Origin: Bacteroidota bacterium
Lineage (GTDB): Bacteria > Bacteroidota > Bacteroidia > Chitinophagales > Chitinophagaceae
Assembly (NCBI GenBank): GCA_018266555.1
Contig: JAFEAF010000007.1
Location: forward strand, 1 to 64,000
Length of the DNA: 64,000 bases
Direction: 5' to 3'
Each line of letters starts with the position of its first letter. Positions within the stretch are counted from its first letter, which is position 1. Below the pieces are notes generated by a model, which was not told the DNA's origin, did not search any database, and worked only from the letters and a program-made list of their open reading frames with translations. This document shows positions 56,684 through 64,000 of this stretch, in pieces. The position numbers were made by a program, and so were the translations under genes.

Positions 56684-56833
56684 ATTGACGGGATATTCTG
56701 CCGGGTATTTGTATTAAAAAAAACAGGTAAGCCTGGAAACATTTTAATAGTTTCATTTGATGTATTCTCTTTTGAATTGCATGAAAAATAGTTTACACCA
56801 ACCTCCCGTAACTTTATCATTAAATAAAAGTTT

Positions 56834-57865
56834 ATGGAACTCGGCATAGGCATGTTTGGAGATAATCATTATGATAGAAATGGAAAACCCCAATCACCGG
56901 GACAACGACTGCAGGAGATGATTGAAGAAATAAAGTTGATGGACCAGGTTGGTTTGGATTTTTTCGGAATCGGGGAGCATCATCGCCCTGATTATGCAGT
57001 GTCTGTTCCTGAAATAATTTTAGCGGCAGCATCCACTGTTACAAAAAAAATAAAACTTGGTAGCGCCGTCAATGTAATCAGTTCATCAGACCCGGTGCGG
57101 TTGTATGAAAGTTATGCGATGATTGACCAGATTTCAAACGGCAGGGCAGAGCTGATGGCCGGGCGTGGCAGTTTTATTGAATCATTTCCATTGTACGGAT
57201 ACCGGTTAGAAGACTATGAAGATCTTTTTGAAGAAAAACTGGGGCTGCTGGTAAAAATAAATAAGGTAAACCCTATAACATGGGAAGGCAAATTCAGGCC
57301 GCCATTAGAAAATCAATTGATATTGCCCCGTGCTGTACAGGATCACCTGAACATCTGGGTGGCTGTAGGTGGTACGCCGGAATCTGTAGTACGTGCTGCA
57401 AAATATGGATTGCCCGTAATCTTTGCCATCATTGGCGGGAACCCGGCACAGTTCAAACCATTGTTTGAATACTATAAAAAACTGTATGAACATTATGGAC
57501 ATGATATGAAAAAATTCCAGGTGGGCGTACACATGCATGCATTGTTTGGTGAGGACAGCAAAAAAATTGCTGATGAATATTATCCTGTTTACTCTTCCCA
57601 GATGGACAGGGTAGGCCGGAGCCGCGGATGGCCTTTATATCAAAAACAACAATACGATGTTGGGAGAGGGCCAAACGGACATTTGATCATTGGCAATTCC
57701 GATGAAGCGGTTGAAAAAATTTTACACATGCAGGAACTCTTTGGGCTCACCCGTTTTTCTGCACACATGGATGTGGGCGGGCCTTCTCATTCTTTATTGA
57801 TGAAATCCATAGAGATTTTCGGAACTAAGATTGCACCGAAAATAAGAGAAGCACTGAAAAAATAA
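56834..57865 (+). CDS. LLM-class flavin-dependent oxidoreductase (luciferase-like)
   Basis: The protein is 343 residues and cytoplasmic, with no signal peptide. It matches the bacterial luciferase-like monooxygenase family: MELGIGMFGDN at the start, GLDFFGIGEHHRPDY (about 41-55), IKLGSAVNVISSSDPVRLYESYAMIDQISNGRAELMAGRG as the typical conserved stretch (only part shown elsewhere as motif), and a GNSDEAVEKIL signature late in the chain. The length is usual for the family. Members reduce or oxygenate substrates with FMN; the substrate here is unknown. It is transcribed alone and sits between T9SS and TonB genes without an evident link. Confidence 0.9.
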   Translation: MELGIGMFGDNHYDRNGKPQSPGQRLQEMIEEIKLMDQVGLDFFGIGEHHRPDYAVSVPEIILAAASTVTKKIKLGSAVNVISSSDPVRLYESYAMIDQISNGRAELMAGRGSFIESFPLYGYRLEDYEDLFEEKLGLLVKINKVNPITWEGKFRPPLENQLILPRAVQDHLNIWVAVGGTPESVVRAAKYGLPVIFAIIGGNPAQFKPLFEYYKKLYEHYGHDMKKFQVGVHMHALFGEDSKKIADEYYPVYSSQMDRVGRSRGWPLYQKQQYDVGRGPNGHLIIGNSDEAVEKILHMQELFGLTRFSAHMDVGGPSHSLLMKSIEIFGTKIAPKIREALKK

Positions 57866-57944
57866 TAAGGAAACGTAAAGTGCATTTTAAGCTACTGTTA
57901 TTGAATCATATTCTGTGTATCAGATATTATGAAACAAAGTATTC

Positions 57945-60380
57945 TTATCCCCCATTTCCCACTCTCTCTATTTCATCTTCAGCGCCGCCGCCGGAATGTT
58001 TGACGGCTTTATAAGCTTTACCAAACCGGTATGAAAAAGAAAGATTGATCACCCGGCTATCCCTGTGTATAATGAAATACTCGGTAGCATTGGGAAACTG
58101 CGTTAGCCCTTCCATAGTGTTTGAATGCAAAATATCACGGACATTTAGTTTTAATGTGCCTTTATTTTTCAGCACTTGTTTTGATATGCCCAATGATAGC
58201 TGCCCGGTAGGATATAATAATTCCTGTATGTCATTTCGTGCTTGGGTGGTATAAAAACCGGATATCTCACCGGAATAAGTTTTTGCAAAACTGAACTGGT
58301 TATTGATATTAATGGTAAGCTGGTTGATATTGCTTGAAAAATTATTGCCATTAAATCCTTTCAGCTCTTTATGATTATAAAGGGCGAATGCCGTTACCGA
58401 CCACCATTTGCACAAGGTTGTTGTTACTGTGGCCGATAATCCAAAAGTTCGGGTATGCCCCACATTTCCCTGTGAATATAACAGCACCCCTTTGGCAGTA
58501 TCTTTTAAAAACAATTGAGAAAAATAATTTTTTATAATGCTGTAGGATATGCTTGTGGATAATAAATCTTTGTATTGATGGCTCAATTCAAAATTCCAGT
58601 TGAATTGCGGCAGGATAAACGGGTTGCCGGTGGAATAGGTGTATTTGTTTACTATAAAATAAAAAGGGTTCAATGTTTGAAAGGCCGGGCGGTCAATGCG
58701 GCGGCCGGTTGTAAAAGAAAAACTGTTGGAGGAGTCAACCCGGAAACTGATATACCCGCTTGGAAAAATTCCATCGTACTGCCTGGAAAAAGAAGAATCC
58801 TTTTGCTGAACATTTCCTAATTGCTTCGCCTTGTATCCCGTGGTTTCATAACGAAGCCCCGCCTGGAAACTGAAACGATCATCTTTTTTCTCAATACTAC
58901 TGTATAGCGCATTGATATTTTCTTTGTAAATAAAATGATTGCTTTTGCCAAAATCCTCTACCCACTGCATGCCATCAAAGTTTTCATAATATGCAGTATT
59001 GTCAGTACTGGTAGAAGACGTCTTCCATCCGGATGACAATGTAAATTTTTTTCCAAGTTTTAAAGTGTGATCTGCTTTTCCGGAAAAAATAGTAATGGTG
59101 GTTGGAATATTTCCCCTCGACAATTCTGTATAACCGTTTGTAGTTTGCAATTGATTATTAAAAAACTGGTTGTTTTTAATAGAATAACGAAGCCAATCAA
59201 CATCTGCTGAAATATCCTGCGTAGAGGAGAGAGTATGTCTTACATTCAGATTAAGAGCGCCATTGGAAAAACGGCTATTACTTCTGTTTTCCGTTGAAAT
59301 CGTAGAGTCCGTTACCCCGTTAGCATCCTGCCATTTAGCCAATCCGATATTAATTCCTTTCCTGTAAATGAATGTGCCCCCTAAACCAATTCCCAACGTT
59401 GTTTTGGAGGTTACATAATAATCAATGCCAGCCTTAAAACTGTTATTCAAAAAATTTCCTGAAAAGAATGTCGGCTGATCCAGGATTGCGGAAATGTTCC
59501 CGGATGGGTCATAATATTTTCGCAGCGCATACAAATCGGTAAGATATTTTACCAGGTTTATATTGTAATTAAAATAGGTGTTGATCTTGCCTCTCCTGTA
59601 ATTCAGAATGAAATTGTTATTATTTTTTGGATAAAACCCCTGCCCGGCCGAAACAGTGAAGGAACCGTTGAATCCTTTTAGTCTATTTTTCTTTGTTTTA
59701 ATATTGATAATTCCCGAGTTACCACCGGCATCATATTTTGCAGATGGATTTGTCATCAGTTCTATTTGATCCACTTGTGCTGAGCTCATACTGCTGAGTA
59801 AATTATTCAAATCTGCACCGGAGAGATATGTAGGTTTATCGTCTATCAGCACTAATACGCCCTGCTTGCCTTTCAAAGCAATGCCTCCATTCCGGTCAAC
59901 GGTTACACCCGGAGATTTTTCCAATACTTCAAGAACTGTTGAGCCAACATTAGTGGGCGAAGCGGCTACATTCAGTACTATTTTACCGGGTTGTTGCTGA
60001 ATGAATGGTTTCCGGGTTATAATGTTTATGTTTTGCAATGTAATGTCAGCCGCTTTTAATTTAATAGTAACTGAATTTATTTCGGATGGAAAATGATATA
60101 TATCGGTATTATACGAAGAATGTTCTACGTAAGAAATGGTAAAGGTGTAATCACCTGTTTCAATTTGGGTAAAGGTTACATTCCCCTTGATATCGGTAAT
60201 GGCTGCCATAACCAGTTTATTATTTTTCAATAATTGTACAGCAGCTCCCTCTGCCGGGTTTGCGTTTTTATCCAAAACCGTCAGTGAAAAGCTGTTGAAT
60301 GTACTATTGCTTGCCGGCTGGCAAAAAACAACGGGGTAGAATAAAAATAAAAATAATGCAGAACCGGTTATTTTTTTCAT
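57945..60380 (-). CDS. TonB-dependent receptor-like outer-membrane protein (OMP_b-brl_3 type)
   Basis: The protein is 811 residues with a signal peptide to FCQP (~21). A carboxypeptidase-regulatory-like domain (about 31-108: VLDKNANPAEGAAVQL, ITDIKGNVTF) is followed by a plug (about 140-228: VLEVLEKSPGVTVDRNG, YLSGADLNNLLSSM, IELMTNPSAKYDAGG, GIINIKTKK) and a long barrel (about 235-785). The end LSFSYRFGKAYK plus a short Gly/Glu tail is typical of the family. There is no SusD partner, so it is not a standard SusCD pair. The substrate cannot be inferred. It stands alone on the minus strand. Confidence 0.9.
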   Translation of the reverse strand: MKKITGSALFLFLFYPVVFCQPASNSTFNSFSLTVLDKNANPAEGAAVQLLKNNKLVMAAITDIKGNVTFTQIETGDYTFTISYVEHSSYNTDIYHFPSEINSVTIKLKAADITLQNINIITRKPFIQQQPGKIVLNVAASPTNVGSTVLEVLEKSPGVTVDRNGGIALKGKQGVLVLIDDKPTYLSGADLNNLLSSMSSAQVDQIELMTNPSAKYDAGGNSGIINIKTKKNRLKGFNGSFTVSAGQGFYPKNNNNFILNYRRGKINTYFNYNINLVKYLTDLYALRKYYDPSGNISAILDQPTFFSGNFLNNSFKAGIDYYVTSKTTLGIGLGGTFIYRKGINIGLAKWQDANGVTDSTISTENRSNSRFSNGALNLNVRHTLSSTQDISADVDWLRYSIKNNQFFNNQLQTTNGYTELSRGNIPTTITIFSGKADHTLKLGKKFTLSSGWKTSSTSTDNTAYYENFDGMQWVEDFGKSNHFIYKENINALYSSIEKKDDRFSFQAGLRYETTGYKAKQLGNVQQKDSSFSRQYDGIFPSGYISFRVDSSNSFSFTTGRRIDRPAFQTLNPFYFIVNKYTYSTGNPFILPQFNWNFELSHQYKDLLSTSISYSIIKNYFSQLFLKDTAKGVLLYSQGNVGHTRTFGLSATVTTTLCKWWSVTAFALYNHKELKGFNGNNFSSNINQLTININNQFSFAKTYSGEISGFYTTQARNDIQELLYPTGQLSLGISKQVLKNKGTLKLNVRDILHSNTMEGLTQFPNATEYFIIHRDSRVINLSFSYRFGKAYKAVKHSGGGAEDEIERVGNGG

Positions 60381-60862
60381 TCAGAAATAATCATACAAGC
60401 TACGCAAGCAATCCGGTTTGACAATTCTATTTATGGAGGATGGTTTAAAATAAATATGAATGGCAAAAACTGGAATGGCGACTGTTTGAAATTTACATGG
60501 ATTCATACCCTGAATATCCCTGTACATTCAATTTGCTAAGAGGGTAAGGATAAATTACCAATTTTTATTTCTTTTTTCTGATTGTAGCGTAACCCAGGTA
60601 TTAATGATGCGGAAGAGAATTCCATGATGCCTTTTTTTCATAAAATTGTTTAAACCGGTTACCGCTTGTCAAAATGTTTCTATGGACTACTACATTCCGG
60701 GGACGAAAAGATTAATAACTACAATTAAGCGATACACTTCTTTTATAAACTAATCTGAGTTTTCCGTCTATCTCCCGGCAAGCTTTGTCCAAAAACGAAA
60801 CTTTTGTTTACAACCCGTAATAAGTTTGAGCGGAAAAATTATTCTTCATCAAATTATTAGTT
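60381..60862. other. divergent gene-free interval of 482 bp
   Basis: This lies between the TonB receptor gene (minus) and the small exported protein gene (plus). Its right end holds a good -7 element for the plus-strand gene (see 60821-60828). I found no recognisable element for the receptor promoter and no RNA structure with a T-run. Confidence 0.4.
60821..60828 (+). promoter_or_regulatory. Bacteroidota-type -7 promoter element
   Basis: TAAGTTTG matches the TAnnTTTG consensus of the primary sigma factor in this phylum and lies 34 bp before the ATG at 60863. A TTTG at 60803-60806 could be the -33 box, but the 14-bp spacing is shorter than usual. Confidence 0.5.
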
Positions 60863-61207
60863 ATGAAAAATTCTGTAAGAAAATTATTTGCCGTTGCAAT
60901 ACTAAGTTTTGCAATGGGCACTGTTTATTCTCAGGGTAAATTTTGCAACAAGGCGCCCTGGGCTTCTGAAAAAGGGTACTGGATGGTAGAAAGCACTGTC
61001 CAAAATCCTTTGTCTCATCTTATCCGGTTTTACAATAATGAGAATGAACTAATTCATTCCGAGCAACTCAATGGTGTAAAGCTGAACATGGATAAAAAAA
61101 GAACAAAGATGAAATTGAAGAAGGCGCTCGAAGCAGCAGTATACCTTTACGGACAACACGAGGAACCTGCCGAGATTAAAAATTACGTTGTGAAAATCCT
61201 GAGATAG
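60863..61207 (+). CDS. small exported protein, unknown
   Basis: The protein is 114 residues with a signal peptide (MKNSVRKLFAVAIL to VYSQ, ~24). The mature part is small and basic, with a compact beta/alpha pattern (WASEKGYWMVESTVQNP, HLIRFYNNENELIHSEQLNG) and a Lys-rich helix (MDKKRTKMKLKKALEAA). The pattern YWMVESTVQNPLSHLIRFYN recalls small exported proteins common in Chitinophagaceae, but I cannot name a family. It has its own -7 element and lies 157 bp before the LytS/LytTR pair on the same strand. Confidence 0.65.
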   Translation: MKNSVRKLFAVAILSFAMGTVYSQGKFCNKAPWASEKGYWMVESTVQNPLSHLIRFYNNENELIHSEQLNGVKLNMDKKRTKMKLKKALEAAVYLYGQHEEPAEIKNYVVKILR

Positions 61208-61364
61208 GCTTTGAATAACCTGGTAATTCATAACATTTACCTGAGCCAGGGCTCGTTTGTTGTTTATAAAATCCATTCATCGCCGGATTTCTGCCGTATA
61301 GCGATTTTATGAATTTTCTTAATAGACCTGAAGTAACAGGCCAGTAATTTTAGTAAGTATAGTC

Positions 61365-62522
61365 ATGAAAAAATATGCCTTCATATTTTCTGATGAGGCC
61401 CGTTACAGAACACTACGGCATTTGGTTTTTTGGTTATTCTGGTGGCTGTCGCAGGGCTTTTTGTATGCTTTTGCCGGTTCCTACAATCAATTGAGGTATT
61501 TTGAAAGAATACCTATTGCTTTAGTGGATTCGCTGGGCTTCATGCCTTGTCATATTTTCATTTCCTATAGCTTGATGTATTTTGTTATCCCCCGTTATAT
61601 CATCAGGCAGGAATATGTACATGCATTATTTTGGTCTCTGGCATTTTTTTCATTGACAGCTTTGATGTCGGCTACTATTTCACGTTATGCAATTACAAAT
61701 CTTAGATTCTTGATTCTCCCCGGGAGGTTGGCATTTCCATATAATCTTAATAGCCCTTCAATGTTGTTTTTATTATTGGCAGGATTGCGTGGTGGCATAA
61801 CAATCGGGGGCCTGGCAGCAGCCATCAAACTTATGAAACATTGGTACATGAAGGAGCAGCGTAACCTTCAGTTACAAAAGGAAAATGCAGAGGCCAGTTT
61901 GCAATTACTAAGGGCACAAATACATCCGCATTTTTTATTTAATACGCTGAATAATATTTATGCCTATACTCAGAATAGTTCGCCCCTTGCTTCTAAAATG
62001 GTAACAGGATTATCCGATATTCTCCGATATACTTTGCAGGAAGGTAATAAACAATGGGTGCCGCTTAACCAGGAATTACAAATGATACAGGATTACATCA
62101 GCCTTGAGAAAATCAGGTATGGAAACAGGTTAGAAGTACACCTGCAGTTACCTGAAAACAACAACGGGTTTTACATCGCCCCGCTATTGTTATTGCCCCT
62201 TGTGGAAAATTGTTTTAAACATGGTACCAGTAATATTTTAGATCAACCCTGGGTTCATTTGCAAATTAATATCACTGGCTATCAAATGTGTATGAAACTT
62301 TTAAATGGAAAATCAAAAGAAAGCAGAGTGCAAAAAAGTACCGGGATCGGTTTGAAAAACGTTCAAAAGAGACTGGCATTACTATATCCGGGCAAACATG
62401 AACTTACCATAACAAATGGAGAAGAAGTATTTATTGTAAACATGAAGCTGGAATTATTATTTCTCCAGGAAAAACAGAAAATACAAAACAATAAGGAACC
62501 ACTAACAACGGAATATGCCTGA
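61365..62522 (+). CDS. LytS/YehU-type sensor histidine kinase
   Basis: The protein is 385 residues. About four membrane helices lie at residues ~20-38, 50-75, 85-110 and 130-155. A coiled-coil linker leads to a His_kinase domain with IHPHFLFNTLNNIYAY (phospho-acceptor His187 or His189, the PHFLFN motif). An ATPase lobe follows with LLLPLVENCFKHG (N box) and a late GIGLKNVQKRL. This is the class that works with LytTR regulators. Its stop overlaps the start of the regulator gene by 8 bp, so the pair is translationally coupled. The signal is unknown. Confidence 0.93.
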   Translation: MKKYAFIFSDEARYRTLRHLVFWLFWWLSQGFLYAFAGSYNQLRYFERIPIALVDSLGFMPCHIFISYSLMYFVIPRYIIRQEYVHALFWSLAFFSLTALMSATISRYAITNLRFLILPGRLAFPYNLNSPSMLFLLLAGLRGGITIGGLAAAIKLMKHWYMKEQRNLQLQKENAEASLQLLRAQIHPHFLFNTLNNIYAYTQNSSPLASKMVTGLSDILRYTLQEGNKQWVPLNQELQMIQDYISLEKIRYGNRLEVHLQLPENNNGFYIAPLLLLPLVENCFKHGTSNILDQPWVHLQINITGYQMCMKLLNGKSKESRVQKSTGIGLKNVQKRLALLYPGKHELTITNGEEVFIVNMKLELLFLQEKQKIQNNKEPLTTEYA

Positions 62523-63228
62523 TGCAAAAACCATACGATGTCTTGTTGTGGATGACGAACCTCTGGCAAGAGAGATTATTACCCGCTACATCAAAGATGT
62601 GCCCACATTACAGCTAACAGGTGAATGCAGTAATGCTCTGGAAGCTTTTGCCGTATTGCAAAAACAAACTGTTGATCTCGTTTTCCTGGATATTCGTATG
62701 CCGCAGTTAAACGGAAATGATTTCCTGAAAACATTAAAGAACCCGCCAAAGATTATTTTCATAACCGCTCATCATGAATATGCATTGGAAGGATATGAAC
62801 TGGATGTTGTGGATTACCTGATGAAGCCTGTGCCATTCGATCGTTTTCTGAAAGCTGTGAATAAAGCATACCCCACCGGGGTCACACCAATTTCAACGGA
62901 GGCAACCCGCTCCCTGAACAATGAAGCCTTTGTATATTTCAGGGTGGACCGGAAAATGGTAAAAGTAATGTTGCACAACGTTCTTTACATTGAGAGTATG
63001 AAAGATTATATTAAAATATTTACTGACCATACTACACTTATCACCAAGCAATCTATCAGTTCTGTGGAAGAAATGTTGCCTGAAAATGAATTTACAAGAG
63101 TGCACCGATCGTATATCGTCTCATTAAGAAAAATCAGATCATTTACTGCAGAGTTGCTTGAAGTCAGTAATACTACAATCCCGATAGGGCGGCTTTATCG
63201 AAATGGGGTTTTGAAAAAATTAGAATAA
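62515..63228 (+). CDS. LytTR-family response regulator
   Basis: The protein is 237 residues. The receiver domain has DDE at 13-15, the phospho-acceptor Asp59 in VFLDIRMPQ, FITAHHEYA and DYLMKPVPFDRF. The LytTR domain (about 130-237) has NVLYIESMKDYIKI, SSVEEMLPENEFTRVHRSYIV and IPIGRLYRNGV. It is a second LytTR regulator, distinct from the one at 33299 in its kinase class. No ACCGAC-type site was found near it. Confidence 0.94.
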   Translation: MPDAKTIRCLVVDDEPLAREIITRYIKDVPTLQLTGECSNALEAFAVLQKQTVDLVFLDIRMPQLNGNDFLKTLKNPPKIIFITAHHEYALEGYELDVVDYLMKPVPFDRFLKAVNKAYPTGVTPISTEATRSLNNEAFVYFRVDRKMVKVMLHNVLYIESMKDYIKIFTDHTTLITKQSISSVEEMLPENEFTRVHRSYIVSLRKIRSFTAELLEVSNTTIPIGRLYRNGVLKKLE

Positions 63229-63393
63229 GCAATTGGAAATTTACCGGGTTTAAAAAATGGATAAATCCCCGGGGATATATTTTAAACAATAGTTGTATTG
63301 TCCATAACCTCTTTCTCTCATGATTATTCCAACTTTAGCTTCGGAATTATCAATCGGAGTCTCCTTTCTATTTTGTTGTTTTACTGTTCGGAA

Positions 63394-64000
63394 CTAAAAC
63401 GGTTCGCTGATAGATTTAGCCATAGGCGAAAAAGATTTAGGTCCGTCTTCTGTCATATATATACAGTCTTCCATTCTCACTCCGAATTCTCCGGTTATGG
63501 CAATTGTAGGTTCAATACTGAAACACATACCCGCCTGAATAAGTTGTTTATTCCCTTTTACCATATTTCCCCATTCATGCCCGTCCATTCCGATTCCATG
63601 CCCGGTACGATGCGGTAATCCCGGTAATTTATACCCGGGTCCAAACCCGGCATCCGTAATTACTTTTCTGCAGGCAGCATCCACGTCTTCGCAAGCTGCT
63701 CCAATTTTTGCAGCTTTAAATCCGGCTTCCTGCGATTGTTTTTCCAGGTTCCAGATTTCAAGTTGCCTCTTTGTAGGTTCTGCTCCAAATACAATTGTTC
63801 TGGTGATATCCGAAGAATAACTCTGTACCTGGCAGCCGCAATCCATTAATACGATATCACCTTTCTTTAAAGTTTTTGGTTTGATGCTACCGTGGGGAAA
63901 CGCTGATGATTCTCCAAAGAGCACTAAACCGCCTCCTGAGTCGCCTCCCAGTTTTTCATGTGCACCGGCTATGATTGCCGCCAGTTCTCCCTGTGTCATT
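63394..64000 (-). CDS. M24-family metallopeptidase (Xaa-Pro aminopeptidase-like), C-terminal part
   Basis: The gene enters from the right edge; 202 codons including the stop are present. The pita-bread fold metal ligands are visible: the pair of Asp in MDCGCQVQSYSSDITRT (fragment residues 53 and 64), His134 in HRTGHGIGMDGHE, Glu163 in FSIEPTI and Glu177 in GVRMEDC. His130 is the likely substrate-binding His. The family removes N-terminal residues before proline or cleaves Xaa-Pro dipeptides. The N-terminus lies outside the window; a Met codon at 63999 is internal. Confidence 0.9.
   Translation of the reverse strand, partial: MTQGELAAIIAGAHEKLGGDSGGGLVLFGESSAFPHGSIKPKTLKKGDIVLMDCGCQVQSYSSDITRTIVFGAEPTKRQLEIWNLEKQSQEAGFKAAKIGAACEDVDAACRKVITDAGFGPGYKLPGLPHRTGHGIGMDGHEWGNMVKGNKQLIQAGMCFSIEPTIAITGEFGVRMEDCIYMTEDGPKSFSPMAKSISEPF

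Noticed and set aside
63298-63618. Plus-strand 106-codon frame
   Set aside because: It is antisense to the M24 peptidase, whose metal ligands are intact in the opposite strand.

Overview
The window looks like a chromosomal segment of a Bacteroidota bacterium, most likely of the Chitinophagaceae type. The DNA is AT-rich. Six proteins end in a type IX secretion (T9SS) type-A sorting domain. There are many short lipoproteins with a Cys lipobox, LytTR response regulators paired with kinases, and an OMP_b-brl_3-type TonB-dependent receptor. I see no tRNA, rRNA, CRISPR array, insertion sequence or phage gene.

Layout. 0-9 kb: exported proteins on the minus strand (a T9SS protein, an M1 aminopeptidase, a lipoprotein alpha/beta hydrolase, a sialidase). 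9-16 kb: a four-TM protein, an exported amidohydrolase and a run of small lipoprotein or secreted-protein genes. 15.5-27.4 kb (minus): cassette 1, made of an outer-membrane beta-barrel, a ~2,150-residue exported protein, a fibronectin-type-III (FN3) protein and a collagen-like lipoprotein. 27.5-33 kb: lipoproteins, a 39-residue membrane peptide and a cluster of damaged genes. 33.3-36.2 kb: a LytTR response regulator and its TPR histidine kinase. 38.2-49.0 kb (plus): cassette 2, a paralogue of the first three genes of cassette 1 in the same order. 49-56.6 kb: a second sialidase, a modular T9SS protein and a T9SS propeller-like protein. 56.8-64 kb: a luciferase-like monooxygenase, a TonB receptor, a LytS/LytTR pair and a truncated M24 peptidase.

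The most interesting content is in three linked observations. First, the barrel/giant/FN3 cassette occurs twice in the same gene order, and I recognise no described system with this make-up. Second, seven non-coding sites share a direct repeat with exactly 21 bp between half-site starts (consensus ACCGAC-N15-ATCGGC), the geometry expected for a LytTR dimer. They lie upstream of the local LytTR regulator itself, cassette 1, the lipoprotein operons and the 39-residue peptide, so the 9-36 kb region reads as one local regulon. Third, cassette 2 lies between two 51-bp perfect direct repeats 11.84 kb apart. Each repeat carries the first codons of the neighbouring membrane-protein gene plus a terminator arm. 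This suggests cassette 2 was inserted between sialidase 2 and that gene. No convincing copy of the operator was found in front of cassette 2.

Several genes in the 11-32 kb region carry single-base frameshifts at short homopolymers, and one has an in-frame stop. A second copy of the LytTR regulator is a truncated pseudogene fused to a lipoprotein remnant. Homopolymer indels may be assembly errors; the regulator pseudogene is not explained that way. All functional assignments come from reading the sequence; no database search was run.
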